A stretch of DNA of 34,440 bases. It comes from Coleofasciculaceae cyanobacterium SM2_1_6. Its GTDB lineage: Bacteria; Cyanobacteriota; Cyanobacteriia; Cyanobacteriales; JAAUUE01. Where the stretch lies: positions 1 through 34,440 of the forward strand of contig JAAUUE010000006.1 in the NCBI GenBank assembly GCA_012031635.1, given 5' to 3'. The position numbers were made by a program, and so were the translations under genes. The notes below the pieces were generated by a model. The model ran no database searches. It was not told the DNA's origin and worked only from the letters and a program-made list of their open reading frames with translations. Positions 16,717 through 25,544 of this stretch are shown piece by piece; position 1 is the stretch's first letter, and every line of letters starts with the position of its first letter.

Positions 16717-19209
16717 ATGCGAGTATCAGAGGGCGATCGATCAATAGCAGCTAGTCAAGATCAAGAAAATCTGGACTATGCCCTGTTGTATCGCCTCCAT
16801 CAGGCTCAAGTTGCATGGAATCACCTCAATAAAAAACTGACCCGCCGCCTACAGCAGTCCTTAAGTTTGCCGGAGATTTTGCAAACCACCGCCGAGGAAG
16901 TAAATAGTTTATTGGGATGCGATCGCCTTCTTTTCTATAGGTTTGACTCCGACTGGAGTGGTCAAATTATTGTGGAATCAGTGTCTGCGCCCCCATGGTC
17001 ACTGTTGAATCAGACAGTGCAGGATTCTTGTCTTCGTACTCATTGGCTCAATCCCTGCCCAGAAGAAGAATTTAGGGCGATCGAAGATGTCCTCAACGCT
17101 AGTCTGATCCCCTGTTATGGAGAATTTCTAGCCCGGTTTCAAGTTAGAGCCTATCTGGTGATGCCAATTTTCCGGGAATCTCATCTCTGGGGTTTACTAA
17201 TTGCCCATAGCTGCACAGCCCCTCGCCAGTGGCAAGTCCCAGAAATTGCAGGACTACAACAAACCGCCATTAATATCGGGCTTGCTCTCCAACAGTCATC
17301 CCTAGTCGAACAACTCCAAACCACCACAGCAGACCTCAACCTCCAAGTTGCCTTTCGGACAGAAAAACTAGAGCGGACTAACCAAGCCCTAGCCAAGGAG
17401 AGCCAAAAGCACTATCAAGCAACTATCGAACTCGCCCAAAGAGAAGAATTTTTACGGCAGGTATTGGATAGTCTCTTGACCTTTGTGGGTGTCTTGACTC
17501 CCGATGGGATTTTGGTCGAAATCAACCAGTATCCCCTAAATGTGGCTGGACTCCGCCGGGAAGATGTCCTTAATCAACCCTTGGCAGCAACTTACTGGTG
17601 GGTATATTCCCCCACAGCCCAGGCTCAAATTCGGGGGGCGATCTACCAAGCGAATCAGGGGATCTTCGTCAAATTTGATATCCCCATTCAAATTCAGGGG
17701 GGCGATCAGGTGCTCCTTGAGTTTTCCCTTAACCCCCTAAAAAACGCTCCGGGACAAATTACCCATCTCATTTTCTCTGGTATTGATATCACCGATCGCA
17801 AACAAACAGAATTAGCTCTCCAGCAGAGCGAAGCTAAAAATCAAGCCCTGATTCAAGCCATCCCTGATTTCCTGATCCAGATGCGCCGGGATGGTTTACA
17901 ACTTCAGGTAATTAATGAAGGTTTAATTCACTATCTCCGTCCTAAAAACGATCGTCCCCAGTACCATATCACCGAAGCCTTGCCCCCAGAAATTGCTCAA
18001 GAGCGAATTCACCTAGCCCAAATTGCGATCGCCACTGGACAGACCCAGTATCACGAATATAAATTTGTAGATCAAGGCAGTACTTACTATGAAGAAGCCC
18101 GCATTGCTCCCTTGTGGAATGAGGAAGTATTGGTGGTCGTCCGGGATATTACCAGCCGCAAACAAAATGAGCTAAAACTCCAACAGGCAAATCAAGAACT
18201 GGAGACTTCTATTGCAAATCTCCAACAGCGCAATCAAGAAATGCTCAGACTCAATGAGATGAGTGAATTTCTCCAATCCTGCTTGACGGAAGCAGAAGCC
18301 TGTCAGGCGATCGCCAATTTAGTTAAACCCCTCTTCCCCCACTGTGCCGGGAGACTCTTTATCATTGATGGCTCCCAGAATTTAGTCAAAAATGTGGGAA
18401 GTTGGGGTGATTATCTATGCTCTGTGCCGGAGTTTTTTCCCCAAGATTGTTGGGCTTTACGGCGGGGGAGAATTCACTTAGTAGAGTTGTTGAATCTGGG
18501 ATTGTACTGTCACCACGTCCCCCAAGATGCAGGGATTGCCACCACTCTCTGTATTCCCATGATTACCCAAGGGGAAACTATGGGCTTATTTTATCTCAGT
18601 ACCAAAATAACCGCCGCTTTACCAGCAGCCAAGCAACAACTAGGTCGCACCGTTGCCGAACAGTTAGCTCTGGCGATCGCCAACCTCCGTCTCCGGGAAA
18701 CCCTCCAAAATCGCAGCATCCGGGATTCCCTCACTGGACTGTTTAATCGCCGCTACCTAGAAGAAATCCTGATCCAAGAACTTGCCCGCGCCCAACGCAA
18801 ACATCACTCCCTTAGCTTGATCATGCTGGACATTGACCACTTCAAACTATTCAACGATACCTACGGTCATGAAGTGGGCGATTATGTCCTCCAATCCGTT
18901 GGGCAACTCCTCCGGGAAAGCATCCGGGATTCGGATACTGCCTGTCGCTATGGTGGGGAAGAAATAGTTCTAGTTTTACCAGAAATCTCCCTAGACCAAG
19001 CTCAAATCAAAGCAGAAGGAATACGGCGGGCGATCGCCCAACTGCCCCTATCCCACAATGGACAAAGTTTATTCCCTCTGACCATCTCCCTAGGGGTGGC
19101 AGCCTTCCCCCAACACGGAACTACTGGGGCAGCAGTGATCCAAGCGGCTGATGCTGCCCTCTACCGAGCCAAAGCCGCCGGACGAAACCAAGTCATTGTG
19201 GCTCTTTAG
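16717..19209 (+). CDS. Cyanobacteriochrome-type GAF - PAS - PAS - GAF - GGDEF diguanylate cyclase
   Basis: 830 residues. GAF1 (~45-200) looks like a bilin-binding cyanobacteriochrome domain: Cys105 in VQDSCL and Cys133 in LIPCYGEFLARFQVRAYLV. The two cysteines are 28 residues apart, the spacing known for DXCF-type cyanobacteriochromes such as TePixJ (DXCF Cys494, canonical Cys522). Here the motif is DSCL rather than DXCF, and Tyr134 replaces the usual His. PAS domains lie at ~245-365 and ~370-490 (each ends in DIT.RKQ), a coiled linker follows, and GAF2 is at ~515-650. The C-terminal GGDEF has GGEEI at ~746-750 with RDSD (I-site RxxD) at 737-740, so it should make cyclic di-GMP with product inhibition. 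It is likely a light-regulated signalling enzyme (inference). Confidence 0.85.
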   Translation: MRVSEGDRSIAASQDQENLDYALLYRLHQAQVAWNHLNKKLTRRLQQSLSLPEILQTTAEEVNSLLGCDRLLFYRFDSDWSGQIIVESVSAPPWSLLNQTVQDSCLRTHWLNPCPEEEFRAIEDVLNASLIPCYGEFLARFQVRAYLVMPIFRESHLWGLLIAHSCTAPRQWQVPEIAGLQQTAINIGLALQQSSLVEQLQTTTADLNLQVAFRTEKLERTNQALAKESQKHYQATIELAQREEFLRQVLDSLLTFVGVLTPDGILVEINQYPLNVAGLRREDVLNQPLAATYWWVYSPTAQAQIRGAIYQANQGIFVKFDIPIQIQGGDQVLLEFSLNPLKNAPGQITHLIFSGIDITDRKQTELALQQSEAKNQALIQAIPDFLIQMRRDGLQLQVINEGLIHYLRPKNDRPQYHITEALPPEIAQERIHLAQIAIATGQTQYHEYKFVDQGSTYYEEARIAPLWNEEVLVVVRDITSRKQNELKLQQANQELETSIANLQQRNQEMLRLNEMSEFLQSCLTEAEACQAIANLVKPLFPHCAGRLFIIDGSQNLVKNVGSWGDYLCSVPEFFPQDCWALRRGRIHLVELLNLGLYCHHVPQDAGIATTLCIPMITQGETMGLFYLSTKITAALPAAKQQLGRTVAEQLALAIANLRLRETLQNRSIRDSLTGLFNRRYLEEILIQELARAQRKHHSLSLIMLDIDHFKLFNDTYGHEVGDYVLQSVGQLLRESIRDSDTACRYGGEEIVLVLPEISLDQAQIKAEGIRRAIAQLPLSHNGQSLFPLTISLGVAAFPQHGTTGAAVIQAADAALYRAKAAGRNQVIVAL

Positions 19210-19224
19210 ACCTAGCTTGTAGTA

Positions 19225-19241
19225 AAGGCTTTAACCGCCTT
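19225..19241. terminator. Weak hairpin between convergent genes
   Basis: AAGGC and GCCTT can pair around a seven-base loop in the 39 bases between the cyclase stop and the DUF2252 stop. There is no T tract; it is a weak candidate for shared termination. Confidence 0.25.
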
Positions 19242-19248
19242 AGACCCG

Positions 19249-20628
19249 TCAAGGAATAATGGCATCAGTTTCCCTAGCGACAACTTTTCCAGATTTGATG
19301 GCTTGGACTAGGGCTTGATAGTCTTGGTTATTTTGTTGGGCATAGGCAGTGGCAAAATCGGCGATCGCAGTTTCAAAGGTTTCACTCTGCCCCAAGTAAC
19401 CGGCAATCTGTGCCGCATCCCCCGATCGAGCATGGGCGCGCGCCAACGCCCAACCACAAAATTCTCCGTACTCTTGAAAACCCGCCGGAGTCAAATCATC
19501 CAAATCTACAGAGCTTTTCATATCCTGCAACTGCCGCACATAGAAATGATGCCCCGCCTCACTCTGCATCCAGCCCAAGAAAATATCACTGGCGGCTTGG
19601 AGAAGACGTTGCCCGGTGACCACCCGTTGCCCTTGGGATTCATAAATACTTTTGCGGGTATAGGGTTCAAACACCGATCGCCTCGCCTCTTTGATTTGCA
19701 AAAATAATGGGTCTTGATCCCCCGCCATCAATAGGGCAATGGCACACCGAGTCCCCACACTGCCCACCCCTACTACCTTGAAAGCAATATCTACCAACTG
19801 ATAGCGATCGAACAACACCCGCACATCATCCCGGAGACTCGATCGATACTGGGGTAGAGCTGCTTGCATTTCTTCCAAAGTTTGATCATGCGCCTCTGGG
19901 TGGTAGACCAAGGGGGAATCATCAATAATCTGAGGTTGTCCATCTACCATTTGAGTAATTTTGGGCAGGAGCGCACTGGCAGCATGGTGATTTACGGGTT
20001 TATTTTTTAGGAGAGGCTTTTTATTTTGGCTCAATTCCATAATTTTTTCTACCGTCAACCGGGAATACCACACCTGCAAAGCTGTCATCTCCGCAAACTC
20101 TGCCAAACGCCGCCGATAACTCCGCACCGTCGCCACCACCGCCGATCGACATTTCCGCTCCCTAAAACCCATCTCCTGCCCCGCCACCAACACACTCGCC
20201 CCCAAGCGCTTCACATCCCATTCCCAAGGAGCCGGCAAGGTTTCATCAAAGTCATTGAGATCAAAAATCAAGTTCCGTTCTGGGGTGGCAAACGCTCCAA
20301 AATTCAGCAAGTGGCAATCTCCCACCCCTTGGACTGCTAAGCCCGTAGTCGGGGTCGTTGCCAAATCCTGCGCCATCAACAACGCACTACCCCGCAGGAA
20401 GGCAAAGGGCGATTTTGCCATGCGACTGTAGCGAATTGGCAACAAATTAGTTAGTCTGCCTTGGTTCGATCGCTCCAGTAGCTCAATAGGATCTGGGCGA
20501 TCGGCGGCGGGTTGCCATTGTCCGTGGCTCGATCGGGGCGTAGCTTTTCTGAGGGCTTTTCCTAGGGCTAATTTTTCTGAGAGTTGGGGCGAGAGTGTTT
20601 GAGGTGTAAGATTTTGCTCTGGAGACAT
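19249..20628 (-). CDS. DUF2252 family protein
   Basis: 459 residues starting MSPEQNLTPQTLSPQL. Family features in order: HGQWQPAADRPDPIELLE, LLPIRYSRMAKSPFAFLRGS, GLAVQGVGDCHLLNFGAF, FDLNDFDETLPAPWEWDVKR, VGSVGTRCAIALLM, PLFLQIKEARRSVFEPY, GQRVVTGQRLLQAASD, HFYVRQLQDMKSS, and the C-terminal CGWALARAHARSGD. DUF2252 has a kinase-like layout (the DFDE and HLLNFG motifs), but no accepted reaction. The length is normal for the family and it looks intact. It starts next to a truncated parE gene that reads the same way, so its 5' flank has been rearranged at some time. Confidence 0.9.
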   Translation of the reverse strand: MSPEQNLTPQTLSPQLSEKLALGKALRKATPRSSHGQWQPAADRPDPIELLERSNQGRLTNLLPIRYSRMAKSPFAFLRGSALLMAQDLATTPTTGLAVQGVGDCHLLNFGAFATPERNLIFDLNDFDETLPAPWEWDVKRLGASVLVAGQEMGFRERKCRSAVVATVRSYRRRLAEFAEMTALQVWYSRLTVEKIMELSQNKKPLLKNKPVNHHAASALLPKITQMVDGQPQIIDDSPLVYHPEAHDQTLEEMQAALPQYRSSLRDDVRVLFDRYQLVDIAFKVVGVGSVGTRCAIALLMAGDQDPLFLQIKEARRSVFEPYTRKSIYESQGQRVVTGQRLLQAASDIFLGWMQSEAGHHFYVRQLQDMKSSVDLDDLTPAGFQEYGEFCGWALARAHARSGDAAQIAGYLGQSETFETAIADFATAYAQQNNQDYQALVQAIKSGKVVARETDAIIP

Positions 20629-20672
20629 AGATTTGATTAGGTACAGTGATCCTTATTATCCTCATAAGGGGA

Positions 20673-20809
20673 GACTGAGCAACTAAATGGCATTGCGTCC
20701 TAAAACTTTCTACAAAACGCCTTGCTGCCGCTAAATTGTCCCAAGCAATATAGTTTTTAATTTCCCTCAAGTCGTATTTAGCTTGAGTGCTAAGAAAATA
20801 TTTACCCAT
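20673..20809 (-). pseudogene. ParE/RelE-type toxin, C-terminus missing
   Basis: About 45 residues of a ParE-like toxin are recognisable: YFLSTQAKYDLREIKNYIA, then NLAAARRFVESFRTQCHLVAQSP. The usual second half, with the Arg-containing beta strands and the YLIFYR-type motif, is absent; the frame runs on into the DUF2252 gene with no resemblance to the family. The toxin ATG overlaps the antitoxin end by eight bases, the normal arrangement, so the antitoxin side is original and the toxin has lost its 3' end. It is presumably inactive. Confidence 0.65.
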
Positions 20810-21071
20810 GAAGGGCCTGTTCTTCTAGGGTAATTTCTGCAAGTAATTCTGCAACAACTTCCTCCCCATCAAAAGTTTCTCCTCTATCTGACTGCTCAAT
20901 CCCGATACCAATTTCTTGACGGAGTTTTTCTATCCGCATTTGCCGCTGCAGATCTCGCTCTTCAAGCAGTCTTAGGGCATCTCTAATGACTTCACTAGCA
21001 GATAAATATCTACCACTTTTTACCTTTTGTTGGACAAAGCTCTCTAGTTCATGGGTCAGTGATACGTTCAT
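20802..21071 (-). CDS. ParD-like type II antitoxin
   Basis: 89 residues starting MNVSLTHELESFVQQKVKSG, with RYLSASEVIRDALRLLEERD, the ribbon-helix-helix DNA-binding pattern of ParD/CC2985-type antitoxins. The C-terminal half is acidic (IEQSDRGETFDGEEVVAELL), as needed to bind the toxin. Overlap of its last codons with the toxin start shows the original parDE operon. The partner toxin is truncated, so this is probably an orphan antitoxin that may still bind its own promoter. Confidence 0.85.
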   Translation of the reverse strand: MNVSLTHELESFVQQKVKSGRYLSASEVIRDALRLLEERDLQRQMRIEKLRQEIGIGIEQSDRGETFDGEEVVAELLAEITLEEQALHG

Positions 21072-21212
21072 AGCTGGATTGAGTTCCTTGGATACTTAAC
21101 GCTATTTTAGTAGTCATGTCAATCTTTGTTAAAGTTGGTTATCATACACCAGCAATTTTCATTGTGAATCTAGGAATACAAAGGCGATCGCTCTGATGCC
21201 ATAATTAAATTT

Positions 21213-22010
21213 ATGGTCAATCATGGTCAGCCCAAAAAAAAGAAACCCCTCATGCCACCCCGGGATAGCCTCCTAGACACAATGCCTAGGGAGGCAAGAA
21301 TTTGGGCAGAAAATTTATCTTGGAATGAGCGCCGCTATCTCCTCTCCATCTGTTATCTAATGAGTGGCTCCAACCCAGAAGCCCAAGCAAAATTCCTTGA
21401 TGAATATACTGCGGATGGTCTGGTATCCAGAATGTTAGCAGATTCGGATACCCTAGATAAAGTTAGAATCTACTTACAAAATCTCCAAGTCACTACTCCC
21501 CTGACTGAAACCGTCTTGCGAGATTATATCCGCCAGTTTTATATCCATTCTGCCCAAGATGTGCGGGTGCAACCCGAAATTTATCTCGAAGCTGCCCTCC
21601 GCCTCGTGGGTAAATCTGAGGAACGCTACGATGTTTTTAATTACATCCTTGGTTTTGAAGTCCTCAAGATCATTTTCCAGATGAGTTGGCTAGAGCAGGA
21701 GCGCCTCTACCGAGTCCAGAAAAATCAAGAGGAGTTTTTTCACAGCTACATCAAGCCGATTCAGTACACCCACAAAGTCAATGGCATTATTGTCCCCAAG
21801 AATGAAAAAATGTTTTTTGCCCGCCGGGATTACTATATCCAAAAACCAGAATTAACCCCCAGAAAAATGCTGGAGCTAATCATGGCAACTTTTACCACAA
21901 AGGTAGTGATTAATCTTGGATTTTCCTTAATTCGCAACACCAGATTCTTGATATTTGACTACGACTATATTTACAACGCCGAGCCGGAAGAAATATTTCC
22001 CAACGGGTAA
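21213..22010 (+). CDS. Conserved protein of unknown function
   Basis: 265 residues starting MVNHGQPKKKKPLMPPRDSL; a shorter start at 21252 is also possible. The protein is mostly helical and soluble: WAENLSWNERRYLLSICYLM, NPEAQAKFLDEYTADGL, a long middle helix pair, YDVFNYILGFEVLKIIFQM, EEFFHSYIKPIQYTHKVNG, KNEKMFFARRDYYIQKP, ending FLIFDYDYIYNAEPEEIFP. I see no known catalytic motif, signal peptide or membrane segment. It reads like a conserved cyanobacterial gene, but I do not recognise a family. It is not in an operon with its neighbours: parD diverges upstream, and the repeat at 22021-22231 and ridA converge downstream. Confidence 0.75.
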   Translation: MVNHGQPKKKKPLMPPRDSLLDTMPREARIWAENLSWNERRYLLSICYLMSGSNPEAQAKFLDEYTADGLVSRMLADSDTLDKVRIYLQNLQVTTPLTETVLRDYIRQFYIHSAQDVRVQPEIYLEAALRLVGKSEERYDVFNYILGFEVLKIIFQMSWLEQERLYRVQKNQEEFFHSYIKPIQYTHKVNGIIVPKNEKMFFARRDYYIQKPELTPRKMLELIMATFTTKVVINLGFSLIRNTRFLIFDYDYIYNAEPEEIFPNG

Positions 22011-22020
22011 GTTTTCTAAT

Positions 22021-22231
22021 TTAACGTCAGTTCGGGACAAGAAATACCTGTGATCTCGTTTTACGAAAATCATAACCATGACCGATGGCTGAGCGTAGTC
22101 AAAGCCAAAACCCCATCACAAATCTTCGATGAATTATCTTCATTGATGGCAAAAATTATCCCTTCGACTTCGCTCAGGGAACGTCTCTAGGCTTAGGGTC
22201 AGAGCTTTTACTTCAATCGAACTCACGTTAG
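22021..22231. repeat. MITE-like element with 14-base terminal inverted repeats
   Basis: The left end TTAACGTCAGTTCG and right end CGAACTCACGTTAG are inverted copies matching at 12 of 14 positions. Inside are two hairpin units in opposite orientation, GGCTGAGCGTAGTCAAAGCC (near 22087) and CCCTTCGACTTCGCTCAGGG (near 22161), both versions of a very common bacterial palindrome. There is no coding capacity. It fills the whole gap between the unknown gene and ridA. Confidence 0.7.
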
Positions 22232-22232
22232 T

Positions 22233-22625
22233 TTAAGGAACTACGGCAATACATTCGATTTCTACTAAGACATCCTTAGGGAGGCGGGCCACTTCGACGG
22301 TGGCTCTGGCGGGGGCTTGTCCTTCGGTGAAATAAAGAGCATAGACGGCATTCATGGCGGGAAAGTCTTCCATATTTTTGAGAAACACCGTAGTTTTCAC
22401 CACTTCCTGCCAACCAGTGCCGCCAGCTTTGAGTACCGCCGTGAGATTGTGCATTACTTGTTCCGTTTGCTTGGTTACATCTCCCGTACCAATGATTTCT
22501 CCACTCAGGGGATCGAGGGGAATTTGTCCCGCCGTAAATAGGAGTTTGCCGGTAGAAATAATGGCTTGATTGTAGGGGCCAACGGGGGCGGGGGCTTGGT
22601 CAGTACGGATAATTTGTTTGGTCAT
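22233..22625 (-). CDS. ridA: RidA family enamine/imine deaminase
   Basis: 130 residues starting MTKQIIRTDQAPAPVGPYNQ, the classical RidA N-terminus. It is followed by LLFTAGQIPLDP, TEQVMHNLTAVLKAGG, VVKTTVFLKNMEDFPAMNAVY and the signature ARATVEVARLPKDVLVEIEC with the Arg that binds the substrate carboxylate. RidA hydrolyses reactive enamine/imine intermediates, such as 2-aminoacrylate, released by PLP enzymes. The start codon ATG overlaps the stop TGA of the upstream PEP-synthase-like gene (ATGA), so the two are translationally coupled. An in-frame extension upstream to 22736 exists but lies inside that gene and is not expected to be used. It is full length. Confidence 0.95.
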   Translation of the reverse strand: MTKQIIRTDQAPAPVGPYNQAIISTGKLLFTAGQIPLDPLSGEIIGTGDVTKQTEQVMHNLTAVLKAGGTGWQEVVKTTVFLKNMEDFPAMNAVYALYFTEGQAPARATVEVARLPKDVLVEIECIAVVP

Positions 22626-25056
22626 AGATTCAAATTGCGGGCTAGATTTAATAACAGTTTTTGTTCGGCTTGATGGATCGATCGCTGCACCTGCTCTAGG
22701 GCGGGGACATCTACAGAAATGGAAGTAATTCCCCACCGCACCAGTTGCTCCACCAACTCAGGATAGTTTACCGGAGCTTGACCACAGATGGAACAGGGAA
22801 TATTTAATTTCCGAGCCGTGGTCACTAGTTGCTCCATCACCGCCACCATTGCCGGATGCCCGGCATTGAGCATACTCGTCCCGCCCTGGTCTCGATCGAT
22901 CCCCAAAATTAACTGGGTGAGGTCGTTGCTACCAATGGAAATCCCCTGGACTCCTGCTTTTACATAATCCTCCAACAGAAAAATCACCGAAGGCACTTCC
23001 GCCATGATCCACAACTGGAACTGGGGCTGGGCTGACAGCCCCACGGCTTGAACACGTTGGCGACAAAACTTAAATTCCTCCACCGTCCGCACAAAGGGCA
23101 GGAGCAGAGAAATATTGCCATAGCCCCGGCGCTGGACTTCTCGCAGAGCTGCCAACTCCCAGTCAAATAGCTGCGGATTGAGGGTATAGCGGAGGGTACC
23201 CCGTCTGCCGAGGACGGGATTTGCTTCTGGGGGTTCTTGGGTGTAGAGGGTGGGAAATTCGGTCGATCGCCAGTCCGCCGATCGATAAAATACAGGACGG
23301 GGAGCAAAGGCTGCGGTAAACTCCGTGATCTGATCCGCAAGGTTGGTAATCACCTGTTGGGCAACCAGAGGCAGCTGATTAGTCTGTTGAGCGATGAAAC
23401 CCAAGCGATTAATTTCTTGGAAGTTATCTAAATTGTGGTTGTGGAGAATCTCCGAGAGGATGAGTTCCGATCGCAACAATCCCACCCCATCAAAGGGCAA
23501 CTGCGCCGCCGTCAAAACTTTTTGGGGCTGACTCAGGTTCACCATCAACTTCGTCCCGGTGATGGGATTTCCCCAGCGGTCTTTTCTAGGGGCGGGGATT
23601 TCTGAGGGGCGGGGGTTTTCTGTCAGGGGTACTAATTTTGGGGCAATCTCTCCAACACCTGACCCGACTGCCGATAGACAATTCCCTGATCGCCATCGAG
23701 GGTTAAATCTTCCCCCGTTTGAATCAACTGGGTTGCCGCCGTCACCCCCACCACCGCCGGAATCCCCAACTCCCGGGCAATGATCGCTCCATGACTAGTC
23801 ATCCCCCCCTGCTCGGTGATAATCCCCGCCGCATCTCTCAGCAAAGGCAACCATTCCGGCAACACGATCTCCGCCACCAGGATTTTCCCGGACAAACCCA
23901 GAGGTTGAGCAGGAGCCTGAGTCAAGAGCCGAGACGCTGTTCCCTCATTTTCCTTAACTTTGCCATGCTCATAACCCTCCCGAAGATTCCCCAAGGCAGC
24001 CCCCACAACTATAACTTGGGCAGTTCCCCTAGCTTCCCCCCGGGCTACTCCCACCCCCTGCAAAGGTGCGAGGGCATTCACCACTCTACCTTGGGAAATC
24101 CGGGGTGCAAAACTCCTAATGGCTAGATGGGAGAGATGGGAGTTTTCAGGAGGTGAAATCTGCCAAGTCAAGCTAAAGTGAGGCATGATCATTTTCTGGA
24201 TTTGCTTACAAATTTGGCTGAGGCGGGCGAGATCCTCCTTAGAGAGGCTGTAGCTTTGTTGTTGGCTGGGACTGAGGAGGTAGGGGGTCAAGCATTCTAG
24301 GGGACTGGATTCTAGACTTGGTAAATTTAGATGGTAGCCCCGGGTTTTTGAGCCTAACTGTTGTTTGAGGACAATCTCTGACTGGGGGTGAATGGTGTAG
24401 CGATCGGGCAGGACTTCCCCTCGATCGATGGCAAAGGGAAATCCCCACGTTGACTCAATGCATAACTGCTCCGGCTGCGCTGCCACCGTCCCTGAGGCGA
24501 TCGTCTCCCCCAAGGGCTGTACCAACACCGCCAGATTTACCTGAGATAGTTTCAAGCCTGTCTGCCGCCAACAAAACAAATGATGCGCCCGAAACAATTG
24601 CCCCCAGACCTGCTTCAGCCCCGCCATCACCGCCTCAGACTGTGCTGGACAAACTACCGTTTCGAGAATCTCCGCTGGAGCCGGAAACCCTTCATGCTGT
24701 AAAAAAGGCTGCAAGATTACCAAGGGTGTAGAGATTTTTTGTAGTTGCTCCGTCAGAGCTTCTAGCCAAAAGGCGGGGGGACTGCCTTGGAGGATGCGGC
24801 GGCGCAGTCTTTGGGCGACATCCCGTAACTGGCGAGACTGATGCACATCCAAATGCAGATCAGAATCATGGAGATCCGCCAAAAGAACCTCTGATTCTCC
24901 CAAAACTTCGAGGTATTGCCACAGCACATCCCCCGGCAACACAAAACCATTCACCACTGGGTAGCCGTGGCGGTGGAGTTGACTTAAATAAAACGCCTGA
25001 TCTCGGTAGGGGAAGTTTTCTCCCAAGGATTGATCTAGCCAGTACAAATTATCCAC
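22622..25056 (-). CDS. Phosphoenolpyruvate synthase-like protein (frameshifted as written)
   Basis: About 811 codons. The swivelling phosphohistidine domain has the active His in GGMTSHGAIIARELGIPAVVG. The C-terminal PEP/pyruvate barrel keeps GVGLLRSE, FYRSADWRSTEFPTL, the basic start LGRRG, IGSNDLTQLILGIDRD and ICGQAP with its catalytic Cys. The N-terminal ATP-grasp part is unusual: the normal RSSATAED and FAGQ motifs are missing (STPLVILQPFLQHEGFPAP stands there), so nucleotide binding is doubtful. A one-base loss in a four-G run (plus 23640-23643) splits the frame after ERLPQ; five would give ERLPPKLVPLTENP, which continues unbroken to the barrel. It is coupled to ridA by an ATGA overlap. 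It could convert pyruvate and PEP, or be a regulatory paralogue. Confidence 0.8.
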
Positions 25057-25544
25057 TACGCATTATCGGTTTGAGTTTAACTATGGTCAGTTCACTCGAT
25101 CGGTGCAATCTCAACAATCAACACATAATTAAAATCTGTCAAAAAGAAGTTATCAAAAAAAGGTACTGAAAGCCTTAATCTAATTGCTTTAGGAATAATT
25201 GTCTAGGGTATTTGGCTAAAAAAATTATTTTCTTGGATATCAGGCTTCCTTAACTCTCAGCAACTCTCGGCTTAGTTATCGGCTTAACATACTCCCCTAG
25301 CTAAAGCGAGAGGATTCTCCCAACATCACTAGACCTCTTGCGTGAATCATGACCCTAACCCTAAATCCCTCTCCCTAGGGAGAGGGACTTTCCTCTTACT
25401 CCCCTTCTCCCTGGGGAGAAGGGGCTGGGGGATGAGGGGCTTTTTCCTTATTCACGCAAGGGGGCTACTGTTTGGGATTTCTGGGTAATCATTAATATCC
25501 TGAACTACTTAACCATCAAGCCGACCCTAAACCCAGCTGTCAAT
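25057..25544. other. Intergenic region with a repeat
   Basis: About 490 bases without a gene. It is AT rich in its left half, where the promoter of the PEP-synthase-like gene should lie, and carries a repeat with inverted ends at 25337-25460. Confidence 0.5.
25337..25460. repeat. MITE-like repeat with CTTGCGTGAAT ends
   Basis: CTTGCGTGAAT at the left and ATTCACGCAAG at the right are perfect inverted copies. Between them are CTCTCCCTAGGGAGAG (a perfect palindrome) and CCCCTTCTCC-ctgg-GGAGAAGGGG, with telomere-like CCCTAACCCTAAAT before them. No reading frame is present. It lies downstream of the branching enzyme gene. Confidence 0.75.

Noticed and set aside
20483-20672. Continuation of the parE frame into DUF2252
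   Set aside because: The sequence after residue ~45 has no ParE character and is simply an alternative frame of the DUF2252 N-terminus.
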